Of a stretch of DNA of 64,000 nt, positions 26,011 through 33,669 are shown piece by piece. The notes beneath the pieces were generated by a model that ran no database searches, had not been told where the DNA came from, and saw only the letters and a list, made by a program, of their open reading frames with translations. Within the stretch, counting starts at the first letter, position 1. Every line of letters starts with the position of its first letter. The translations under genes and the position numbers were made by a program. Source of the DNA: Thiodiazotropha sp040507005 (GTDB lineage Bacteria; Pseudomonadota; Gammaproteobacteria; Chromatiales; Chromatiaceae). The DNA lies in NCBI GenBank assembly GCA_040507005.1, contig JBEVVS010000001.1, forward strand, positions 1-64,000, in the 5' to 3' direction.

Positions 26011-27054
26011 ATGAAAGTTAGTGTAATCATACCCACCTATAACCGAGCGGAACTTTTATTAAAAACCGTACAAAGCGTGCTTGCACAAACATATCAGGAT
26101 TTTGAAATTATTGTTATTGATGACGGTTCCAGCGACAACACCGAAGACGTCATCAATGGCTATTCACCGAAGATACGCTACCTGAAACAGGAAAATGCCG
26201 GTTTAAACGCCTCGCGTAATCGTGCACTGGATTTGGCCCAAGGGGAGTATATCGCAACCCTGGACGATGATGACATATGGCTTGATTACAAACTTGCTCT
26301 GCAAGTCGAACTGCTTAATAAATTTGAATCCGTAGGTTTCACTTATTCAAACTTTCACATCCTTAAATCTGAGGATAACCGCATTCCCGATGGATTGACC
26401 ACTTGGCTGCATGAACCAATTGACTGGTCTTCCCTATTCGACCAAACCTACAGCTACGAAGAGCTGTCCCTAAAATCTCCTATACCCGATGCATCTCCCG
26501 ACACCACCCAGATACACGTTGGCGACATTTACCATGCTTCGCTGTTTGATCCTCATGTTCTTCCGAGTTCCGCACTGTTTCGAAGGTCTCTGCTTCCGGA
26601 TGATATACGTTTTATCGAACATGACTCCATCTGCGGTGATTGGGACTTTTTTGCACGCCTTTCAAAGGCCCATCAAGCAGTCTTCTTAAATCATGAAACC
26701 ACACTCAACCGCAGCCACGAAGATGAATTTCGACTGACCAGGACGGACCACAGAATTCAATTGGCAAAGAGAGCTGAATTCATCAGACGGGTATGGAAAT
26801 CCGATGATCCGTTTTACCAAAGCAACAAAGCTGACGTGGACATCACACTAAATAAAGTACTGCTCAACTTAACCTACGAACACATTATGAATGGGCAAGT
26901 GAATGAGGCCAGATCTGTTTTCGAGGAAATCACCCAACCCTACATTGGTCTTAATAAAAAACAGTTGGTGATAGCACAGTTCGCGTTAAAAATCCCTGGT
27001 GGAATGCAGTTGATAAAAACAACAAGATCCGTCAAACATCATCTACTCAAATAA
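26011..27054 (+). CDS. Family 2 glycosyltransferase
   Basis: This 347-residue protein has a GT-A fold: MKVSVIIPTYNRAELLLKTV at the start, VLAQTYQDFEIIVIDDGSSD, NAGLNASRNRALDLAQGEY and the metal-binding DDDD in LDDDDIWLDYK. A later GDWDFFARLS and NRSHEDEFR fit acceptor-side motifs. It probably transfers a sugar to a surface glycan. It shares the AT-rich composition and orientation of the preceding acyltransferase and ends 37 bp from the convergent hrpB. Sugar specificity is not predictable. Confidence 0.9.
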   Translation: MKVSVIIPTYNRAELLLKTVQSVLAQTYQDFEIIVIDDGSSDNTEDVINGYSPKIRYLKQENAGLNASRNRALDLAQGEYIATLDDDDIWLDYKLALQVELLNKFESVGFTYSNFHILKSEDNRIPDGLTTWLHEPIDWSSLFDQTYSYEELSLKSPIPDASPDTTQIHVGDIYHASLFDPHVLPSSALFRRSLLPDDIRFIEHDSICGDWDFFARLSKAHQAVFLNHETTLNRSHEDEFRLTRTDHRIQLAKRAEFIRRVWKSDDPFYQSNKADVDITLNKVLLNLTYEHIMNGQVNEARSVFEEITQPYIGLNKKQLVIAQFALKIPGGMQLIKTTRSVKHHLLK

Positions 27055-27091
27055 TCAAATTCATAACCTCGCTTACTTCAGCAGGATTCGC

Positions 27092-29614
27092 TTATAATTT
27101 TCTTGGTTTCGCCTTGGCAGTTGCTGCAGCTCGCATGGGATCATCCGGCCAATAGTGTTTGGGATAGCGTCCCTTTAACTCTTTCTTTACCTCTGGGTAG
27201 GTTCTCTCCCAGAACCCGGCCAGGTCATCGGTTATCTGCATCGGCCGTTGTGCCGGGGAGAGCAGGTGCAGCATGACAGGTACCCTGCCGGCACAGACTC
27301 TGGGTGTATCAGCCAGACCAAACATCTCCTGTAACCTGACCGGGAGTATCGGCGCTGCACGCATGCTGTAACGAAGCGGAATCCTGGAACCGCTGGGCAC
27401 CTGAAGATGGCTCGGTGCCTCACGCTCCAATTGCTGTTGTTGCTGCCAATCGAGTCTCGCCTGAAGTATTTCCCGCAGTTCGAGACGCTGCAGCTGCCCC
27501 TTGCTGTTGATCCCTGACAGCCAGGGTTCCAACCAGTCGTTGAGATGCGCGGACAACCACTCATCGGAGAGATCAGGCCAGCTCGAGTCATTGAGCTGAC
27601 TGCCGAGCCAACACACACGCAGTTGCCATTGACGCAGCTGTTTACTCCAAGGCAATACAGCCAATCCCATCTCCGAGACACCCTCCAGCATGGCGCGCAC
27701 AACCTGTTCAGGATCGGCATCGGCAAGGGGACGATAATCCAGGACCACCGCCCCAACCCGCTCTTCAGCAAACGCTTTCACCCGCTGCTCCCGCTTATCC
27801 CAGACCACTGTCGATGAGGCTTCGATTTGCATATCCGGTAGCTGACGAATCTCTGCCTTGCTGATTGCGGCAGCCAGTCTTATCCGTCCTTGGATCTCTC
27901 CGGCATCCAGTTCTGCAACCACCAGGAAATCCTGTGCCGCCAGAGGATCTGTATCATGCAGCAATGCCGCACGACCGTTGCAAAGACGATAGCGGCCGTG
28001 TCCGGTCCTTTGGCCCAACCGATCGGGATATGCCAGGGCGAGGAGCTGTGCCAACGACAGGTCGTAAGGGCCGGCGCCTGCATCGAGTCCCGGCAGGCGC
28101 CTTTGCCAGTCCCTGCTTGTCCTGTCGACCCTTTTACATGCAGAAGTATCGATTCCCTTTACATCGCCTCCAGGCGCTCGATTTCGCCAAGCTGAAAGAA
28201 GATGCAGACGCTGCTCCAGGTCTGCTCCCGGCAGGCTGTCCCGCTGCCGCTGTAGGATATCCCGCTCACTCAACAGTGCCGCCAGGTCGCAGGCGAGCTT
28301 ACGATCGCCATCGTTCGCATTAATCAGGATATGGGCCAGGCGCGGGTGGACGGGCAGCCTGGCCATCGCCTTTCCCATCGGCGTGAGCAGGTGCCGCGCA
28401 TCCATTGCACCGAGAACCTTCAGCAGGTCGCAGGCTTGATTGTAGGCGGCCGCAGGCGGTGGATCCAACCAGTTCAGATCATTGGGATCCGTCACACCCC
28501 AGGCAGCGAGCTCTAAAGCCAGGGGAGCCAGGTCGGCCTGCAGGATCTCAGGCGGATGATGTTCCGCTAACTGGTCCTGATAGTTTGGGCTCCATAAGCG
28601 ATAACAGTTACCCGGGCCTAGGCGTCCCGCCCGCCCGGCACGCTGATTGGCGGCTGCCTGTGAAACCCTCACCGTCTCCAGGCGGGTCATCCCGATACCG
28701 GGAATGAATCTTGGCAGACGCGACCAACCGGAGTCGACAACCGCACTCACCCCTTCGATAGTCAGACTTGTCTCGGCAATGGATGTAGTGAGTACGATGC
28801 GGCGTCTCATTTTCTTATCTGGTAGCAGCGCAAGGTCTTGCTCCGCCTTTGGCAAATCACCATACAGCGGTGTGATCAGGGGCTTTGGTTCAGTCTCGGC
28901 AAAATGACTCGAGATCAATGCCTGGGCACGCCTGATTTCGGCCACGCCGGGGAGAAAGACAAGGATATCACCCTGCTCCTGATGCCAGATTCTGCTGACG
29001 GCCCGGGATACCTGTTCCGGGATGCTCCTTTTTTCAGGTTGCAAGCCGAGATAGTGATGGGATACGGGAAATTGCCGGCCTTCCGCACTGATCACCGGTG
29101 CGGCGTTCAAGAGACTGGAGATACGATCTGTATCGAGGGTTGCAGACATGACCAGTAGACGCAAATCCTCCCGCAGTCCCTGTTGCGCATCCAACGCCAG
29201 GGCCAAGGCCAAATCACTGTGGAGACTGCGTTCATGGAATTCGTCAAAGATCAGCAGACCGACCCCTTGAAGTTGAGGATCCCGCTGTAAGCGGCGGGTC
29301 AAGATGCCCTCTGTCACCACCTCCACGCGGGTCCTGGGGGAGATCCTCCTTTCCAGGCGTATTGAATATCCCACTCGCTCACCCACCGCTTCACCCAGCA
29401 ATTGGGCCATACGGGCCGCCGCCATCCTGGCAGCCAGCCGGCGGGGTTCAAGCAGCAGCATGGATTGACCATCCAACCAGGCAGCCTGCAACAATTGCAG
29501 AGGAACCAGGGTAGTCTTGCCCGAACCGGGTGGCGCACACAACACGGCGCGCCCGGCAGTTGCCAGCGCACTCTCCAGTGCTGGCATGATTTGGCTGACA
29601 GGTAGATCAGACAC
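27092..29614 (-). CDS. hrpB: HrpB, DEAH-type ATP-dependent helicase
   Basis: The 840-residue protein has the DExH helicase motifs in order: APPGSGKTT (motif I, about 27-35), EPRRLAARMAA (Ia), TEGILTRRL (Ib), FDEFHERS (motif II, DEFH in place of DEAH), MSATLD (III), TSIAETSLTIEGV (V) and QRAGRAGRLGPG (VI). The C-terminal half, with LPWSKQLRQWQLRVCWL and a final Lys/Arg-rich tail, is the HrpB-specific domain. HrpB belongs to the HrpA/B RNA helicase group; its cellular target is not well defined. A GTG at 29614 starts the frame with no clear ribosome site. Length matches E. coli HrpB (about 810-820). Confidence 0.94.
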   Translation of the reverse strand: MSDLPVSQIMPALESALATAGRAVLCAPPGSGKTTLVPLQLLQAAWLDGQSMLLLEPRRLAARMAAARMAQLLGEAVGERVGYSIRLERRISPRTRVEVVTEGILTRRLQRDPQLQGVGLLIFDEFHERSLHSDLALALALDAQQGLREDLRLLVMSATLDTDRISSLLNAAPVISAEGRQFPVSHHYLGLQPEKRSIPEQVSRAVSRIWHQEQGDILVFLPGVAEIRRAQALISSHFAETEPKPLITPLYGDLPKAEQDLALLPDKKMRRRIVLTTSIAETSLTIEGVSAVVDSGWSRLPRFIPGIGMTRLETVRVSQAAANQRAGRAGRLGPGNCYRLWSPNYQDQLAEHHPPEILQADLAPLALELAAWGVTDPNDLNWLDPPPAAAYNQACDLLKVLGAMDARHLLTPMGKAMARLPVHPRLAHILINANDGDRKLACDLAALLSERDILQRQRDSLPGADLEQRLHLLSAWRNRAPGGDVKGIDTSACKRVDRTSRDWQRRLPGLDAGAGPYDLSLAQLLALAYPDRLGQRTGHGRYRLCNGRAALLHDTDPLAAQDFLVVAELDAGEIQGRIRLAAAISKAEIRQLPDMQIEASSTVVWDKREQRVKAFAEERVGAVVLDYRPLADADPEQVVRAMLEGVSEMGLAVLPWSKQLRQWQLRVCWLGSQLNDSSWPDLSDEWLSAHLNDWLEPWLSGINSKGQLQRLELREILQARLDWQQQQQLEREAPSHLQVPSGSRIPLRYSMRAAPILPVRLQEMFGLADTPRVCAGRVPVMLHLLSPAQRPMQITDDLAGFWERTYPEVKKELKGRYPKHYWPDDPMRAAATAKAKPRKL

Positions 29615-29659
29615 CTATAGCCACGACCCATACCAGAGTGGAAGGCAAGAGATAATAGG

Positions 29660-31579
29660 CTAACTCTGGGTCAGTGAGATGGAGTTGCTATCCCTGTCAC
29701 ACTGCACATGCATATCGAATTTCAGGTCGTCTGCGAAATCCTGAGCGACGATCCAGATCTGATTCAACTCCTCGCTCAATGTGGGCAGTACGGTGAGTGA
29801 ACTGCGTGTGCGTTTCTCATCGAAAAAGGCAAAAGGCTCATCGAGAAACAGAAACTGATTTCCTTGAATGGCACGATTGACCAACTCCTGGGATAAGGCC
29901 AGACGCACGGCCAACATGATTTGACGTTGCGTACCGCTGGATATCTCGTCAAGATCCATAAAGTCCCGCTTTTCACTGGAAAAGGCCCTTACACTCAAAT
30001 CATCATCGATCTGCAGGTGCTCGTAGCGATTCTCGGTAAACAGCGGCAGGGTCTTACTTACCAGACCACGCAGTTTGTGGTTGAACTTATGCGAGACCTC
30101 CTTGGTCGCGCCCTGAATCAATTGATCCGCCACGCTGCAGATCTCCATGTGGCGCTGCTTGTCATCGATCTTCTGTTGCAGATTGGTCTTGATCTGATGC
30201 AGCTGCTCGGCCCTGTCCAAACGCTCCTGCTCCTGGTCGATGACAGAATCGAGTTGACCCAGGCGGCGCCGATCCGTCTCCATGCCGCCGCGTAGTTGGG
30301 CCTCTTCCTGTGCCACCCCATCTCTGACCTCGGCGATTGAGACACCCCAGTCGCTGATACGCTGACTCAGACGCTCCCGTGCAGCATGATCCACAACCGC
30401 CGGCTCTGCCTCAGTCTCGTCCGATTGCTCAGCCTCTGTCTCTTCGAGACTCTCGGTATCTTCATCGAGCTGGTTGGCATTCGCCACATCATCGAGTTCA
30501 TTGCGGATCACTACAGTGGAGAGACCGTCAAGGTCACCCAAGGCCTTAACCAGACCGGCCGCTGCTTCATCATAGGCCTTAGCACTGCTCTTTTTTGCAC
30601 TACCGCGAATCAACAGGATCACGAACAGCAAGCCAAATACACCCGCCCCATAGAGCAGCCAGGGGAGCATAGAATCCTGCCAGGATGAGAGATTATTACT
30701 TAGCAACTCACTCACCTGCTGGGCATAGGCATGTCCTGGCAGCTTCGCCAAAAGAAACCAGACTCCAGCCGCAAGCAATGCAATCAATAGAAACAGGATC
30801 GACATAAAGCCGGCACGTCCGGCACTGGAGAGATCCGCCTCCCGCCTTGGCAAGGCATCCTGGTAGGTAATGGACGCGTTCTCCAGCTGCTCGATAAGAT
30901 CCGAGGAGTCTTCCATGTGGCGGCTTACCTCGTTGTGCTCCCCCTGCAGGGAGGGCATCAGACTATGATCGATGTCGAGCTCATCGAGCTGACTCTGCAC
31001 GCTGATCTGTTCAGATTTTCGCTGTTCAACCTCATCCAGGGTGGCGCCCTTGTCCTCCTGGCATGCCACGTTGACATATTCCAGGGTTACCAGTCCGGCC
31101 ATGGTCTTCACCGCAAAGCTATGGGGATGCGGTGTTGTGATCTCACGTTGTGCCAGATAGAAAGACTCGACAAATTCCTCAAACTCGTAACCGATCAGTT
31201 GATAGACCTTGTCTGCGACCTGCTCAACACCCCGTGCAATCGGCTCGTCATTGCTGTCTGCTGAGGCAATAGAGAGCCGGGCACTATGATTTCCCGCATC
31301 ATCGAGAAAGCGATCCAAGCTATACCTAACACCATCCTTCGGGGTGAATTCCAGTTGCGCAGAACAGTGGGTCTCGCCCCAGCGGATCACCTTGGTCAGG
31401 TCGTCAATATCCAGGGAGAAGGTTCGGCCGAAGAGTGCGAAGCAGACTGTCTCGCCGATGGTACTCTTGCCCGACTCATTGGGACCGGATATGGCTATCA
31501 GGCCTCGCTCCGGAATATTCTCAAGATCCAGATCGGTGTACTTCAGGACATTATTCGCCTTGATGGAGTTTATGATCAT
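29660..31579 (-). CDS. Rad50/YhaN-like ABC ATPase with central membrane helices
   Basis: This 639-residue protein has an N-terminal Walker A GPNESGKST (about 32-40) and QREITTPHPHSF near 145 (Q-loop). A coiled-coil arm follows, then two strongly hydrophobic segments (about 258-280 and 305-325), an acidic Glu/Asp stretch (about 365-395), a returning coiled coil, and a C-terminal head with signature SSGTQRQ and Walker B FLFLDEPFAFFD. This is an SMC-type ATPase whose coiled coils cross or touch the membrane, as in Bacillus YhaN. The ATG overlaps the stop of the 65-residue gene (ATGA). A role in membrane-linked DNA repair or defence is possible but inferred. Confidence 0.75.
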   Translation of the reverse strand: MIINSIKANNVLKYTDLDLENIPERGLIAISGPNESGKSTIGETVCFALFGRTFSLDIDDLTKVIRWGETHCSAQLEFTPKDGVRYSLDRFLDDAGNHSARLSIASADSNDEPIARGVEQVADKVYQLIGYEFEEFVESFYLAQREITTPHPHSFAVKTMAGLVTLEYVNVACQEDKGATLDEVEQRKSEQISVQSQLDELDIDHSLMPSLQGEHNEVSRHMEDSSDLIEQLENASITYQDALPRREADLSSAGRAGFMSILFLLIALLAAGVWFLLAKLPGHAYAQQVSELLSNNLSSWQDSMLPWLLYGAGVFGLLFVILLIRGSAKKSSAKAYDEAAAGLVKALGDLDGLSTVVIRNELDDVANANQLDEDTESLEETEAEQSDETEAEPAVVDHAARERLSQRISDWGVSIAEVRDGVAQEEAQLRGGMETDRRRLGQLDSVIDQEQERLDRAEQLHQIKTNLQQKIDDKQRHMEICSVADQLIQGATKEVSHKFNHKLRGLVSKTLPLFTENRYEHLQIDDDLSVRAFSSEKRDFMDLDEISSGTQRQIMLAVRLALSQELVNRAIQGNQFLFLDEPFAFFDEKRTRSSLTVLPTLSEELNQIWIVAQDFADDLKFDMHVQCDRDSNSISLTQS

Positions 31580-31773
31580 GACCAGCCCTCATCCGCAAGC
31601 ACCCGTAGCTTGTTGACCACCATTTGCACGGCCTGATCGAATGTCTCCTCATCAAAGGTCTCCCCTGAATTGAGTCGACGCTCTTTCTCAGCGGCGCAAT
31701 AGTCGAGAAACTCCTGGGCGGATGCCCCAAGAGACAGATTCTCCTGATGAATTGTCTGATCGGACGAAGACAT
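31576..31773 (-). CDS. Small acidic protein (65 aa) coupled to the membrane SMC-like ATPase
   Basis: The ATG at 31773 follows GGGGAG with five bases spacing. The 65-residue product is helical and acidic (SAQEFLDYCAAEKERRLNSG, then ETFDEETFDQAVQMVVNKLR) and has no membrane segment. Its TGA overlaps the ATG of the ATPase gene. Such tight coupling suggests a subunit or regulator of the ATPase. I recognise no family. Confidence 0.65.
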   Translation of the reverse strand: MSSSDQTIHQENLSLGASAQEFLDYCAAEKERRLNSGETFDEETFDQAVQMVVNKLRVLADEGWS

Positions 31774-32219
31774 AAAAACTCCCCATTTTTCTTGTGTACC
31801 CCCTAAACCACTGACAGCAGTTCAGGTTGATGCAGATCACCCGTAGCGGCAGCCCGGTGAAGCTTGCCGCAAACACCCTTAGCGAGGGAATGCATTCGAT
31901 TGCAGGCCCAGTATAGGGAGTTCTGATCAACAGGTCATCACCTAAAAGGGCCCTCCCCCAGCTCCACTTTATGGAATTTATCTCACCATAATCAGACTGT
32001 TAAGAGATAAGTGTTTGAGTGCAACCAAACAAGCCTGTGCATTCGGCAGCAAGAGTAACAAGGACTTAAATTATTGTTTTCCAACAATTTCAAGCCAATA
32101 GACCCTTGCCTGGCACTGTCGGATTTTTTTACATTCCCAAGGCAATTGAATGGACAGTCATTTGTGAGCCACCCGCATCTTACTGTTTTTTCATGACTTC
32201 TATTTCTTTGGCATTTTTA
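31774..32219. other. Intergenic region upstream of two divergent small genes
   Basis: About 450 bases separate the divergent 65-residue and 104-residue genes. I see no further ORF of coding character. It holds the promoter of the ATPase operon on the minus strand, not located precisely. AT-rich runs between 31965 and 32230 carry the plus-strand promoter described separately. Confidence 0.4.
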
Positions 32220-32248
32220 TTGTTTGTGTAAAAATAACAACGTATAAA
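32220..32248 (+). promoter_or_regulatory. Sigma-70-type promoter of the 104-residue orphan gene
   Basis: TTGTTT (32220-32225) and TATAAA (32243-32248) are separated by exactly 17 bases. Transcription would begin near 32255 and AGGT (32259-32262) lies eight bases before the GTG start at 32271. The agreement of promoter, ribosome site and frame supports the gene. Confidence 0.5.
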
Positions 32249-32270
32249 AACCTTTGACAGGTAGACTTCT

Positions 32271-32585
32271 GTGGATAGACGTATCGGCATCAGCGCCATA
32301 CCCTCTGACCCTAAAAGCTATCTCAACGAGCAGCAACAGCTGGGATTGATACACCTTAGAGAGTATGGCTGGACAACCTTCTGCGTGAGACACCCCGCAG
32401 GGGATAGTGCGACCACAATACTCAGAAACAAGCACAATAAACGGTTGGGGATACTGAGTGAGGATGGCACGCTCAGACTAACCGAGCACTTGCGGGTACG
32501 TGACTGCCGGTTCGAGGAGACCAGTGACGTCAATAATATGGTCGATTCAATCAATCAACAGGTCAACAAATCCCCGCCTAAATAG
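32271..32585 (+). CDS. Hypothetical protein (104 aa)
   Basis: The frame opens with GTG, eight bases after AGGT. The product is soluble and mixed in character: MDRRIGISAIPSDPKSYLN, then LREYGWTTFCVRHPAGDSAT and a charged C-terminus (VRDCRFEETSDVNNMVDSIN). The middle part (TILRNKHNKRLGILSEDGTL) has a strand-turn-strand look. No signal peptide, membrane helix or known motif is visible. It stands alone between the SMC-like operon and the TetR-MMPL group. Confidence 0.6.
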   Translation: MDRRIGISAIPSDPKSYLNEQQQLGLIHLREYGWTTFCVRHPAGDSATTILRNKHNKRLGILSEDGTLRLTEHLRVRDCRFEETSDVNNMVDSINQQVNKSPPK

Positions 32586-32940
32586 AGGGATCAAAGCAAC
32601 TGCTGCTGGGAAAACCAGCGGCGTATCCACTCCTGGGATGGCTTTTCCGCATAGCATGTCATTCAGATCGCTAACAGTAGCGAGAAGAGTGCTGTGAGAA
32701 AAAAATCAGCAACACATCAAACACAGAGATTGAGCCATTGTGCCCGCAGGAACATTCGCCATGTTACATCTTGTTACAAGGCGTTACCTCAGGGTAAAGA
32801 TTTCCCAGCTCAAAATAGCCAGACTTGTCCCACAAGTTAAATCGTCGGTCAGTCGGGCGTATTTTCCACATATTGAGATCAGCCAACACAACTTTCCTAT
32901 GGGTGTTGCCAATGGATGACGTACCACTTGATAGAAAAAT
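32586..32940. other. Intergenic region with no gene seen
   Basis: These roughly 355 bases contain only minus-strand frames with coding-unlike translation (rich in Cys, Trp, Arg). No repeat, terminator with a T-run or RNA gene is evident. The TetR promoter begins at its right end. Confidence 0.4.
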
Positions 32941-32980
32941 TTGACAGCTTGCCAATAGAGATACATACTGGTCGGTATGT
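32941..32980 (+). promoter_or_regulatory. Promoter and operator of the second TetR gene
   Basis: A perfect -35 TTGACA (32941-32946) is followed after 17 bases by CATACT (32964-32969) as -10. The inverted repeat ACATAC/GTATGT (32963-32968 and 32975-32980) overlaps the -10 box, so a bound repressor would block the promoter. Autorepression by the adjacent TetR protein is the likely reading. Confidence 0.55.
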
Positions 32981-32998
32981 TACATGAAGAACATTCCC

Positions 32999-33601
32999 AT
33001 GAATACACGTGCTGACGCCGACACCACCCGAAAATCCCTGCTGGAAGCCGCCTATGAGGAGATCCATCGCTTCGGCTATCAGGCCGCCAGTCTGAATGCA
33101 ATCCTGGAACGAACCGGTGTTACCAAAGGCGCCCTCTATCACCATTTCGGCAGCAAACTGCAATTGGGTTATGCGGTCCTGGACGAGGCGATCACTGAGG
33201 AGCTTGAGAGGCTTTGGTTTGAACCCCTACGTCAGCCGGGACACCCCATTGATGTTCTGATCACCACCATCCTGCAGATTGGAGAACACTATCATTGCGA
33301 GGAGATCACCCTCGGCTGCCCGCTCAATAACCTGGCACAGGAGATGTCGGCCATTGATGATGGCTTTCGCGAACGTATCGACACTCTCTACCGGCGCTGG
33401 CAGGCAAGCATTGAATCACTGCTTAGTCGAGGACAGAAAGAAGGCAGTGTGACCTCCTCCATCGAACCGGCGGATACCGCCTATTTCATCCTCGCTTCAC
33501 TTGAGGGTTGCATGAGCATGGGGAAGAGTGCCCAGAGCCAGGAGGAGTTAATGCGCTGTGGCAAGGGTTTGCTGAATTATCTGAACAGTCTTCGCACATA
33601 G
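32999..33601 (+). CDS. TetR/AcrR family transcriptional regulator
   Basis: I place the start at 32999 (MNTRADADTTRKSLLEAAYE) because an ATG five codons earlier (32984) would leave only a few leader bases after the predicted promoter. The product has 200 residues, with a helix-turn-helix near residues 26-50 (GYQAASLNAILERTGVTKGA, then LYHHFGSK) and a C-terminal ligand domain containing CPLNNLAQEMS, typical of the TetR_C group. It lies 68 bp upstream of the MMPL gene on the same strand and likely controls that operon. Confidence 0.9.
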   Translation: MNTRADADTTRKSLLEAAYEEIHRFGYQAASLNAILERTGVTKGALYHHFGSKLQLGYAVLDEAITEELERLWFEPLRQPGHPIDVLITTILQIGEHYHCEEITLGCPLNNLAQEMSAIDDGFRERIDTLYRRWQASIESLLSRGQKEGSVTSSIEPADTAYFILASLEGCMSMGKSAQSQEELMRCGKGLLNYLNSLRT

Positions 33602-33669
33602 ATTTGGAAGTAAAGTGAAATGAAAATAACGACCATTAAAGAGCTAGCAAACAACAACCAGGAAAGATC

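Noticed and set aside
32500..32530. T-loop-like GGTTCGAGG suggesting a tRNA
   Set aside because: No acceptor, D or anticodon stems can be formed around it and it lies inside a coding frame.
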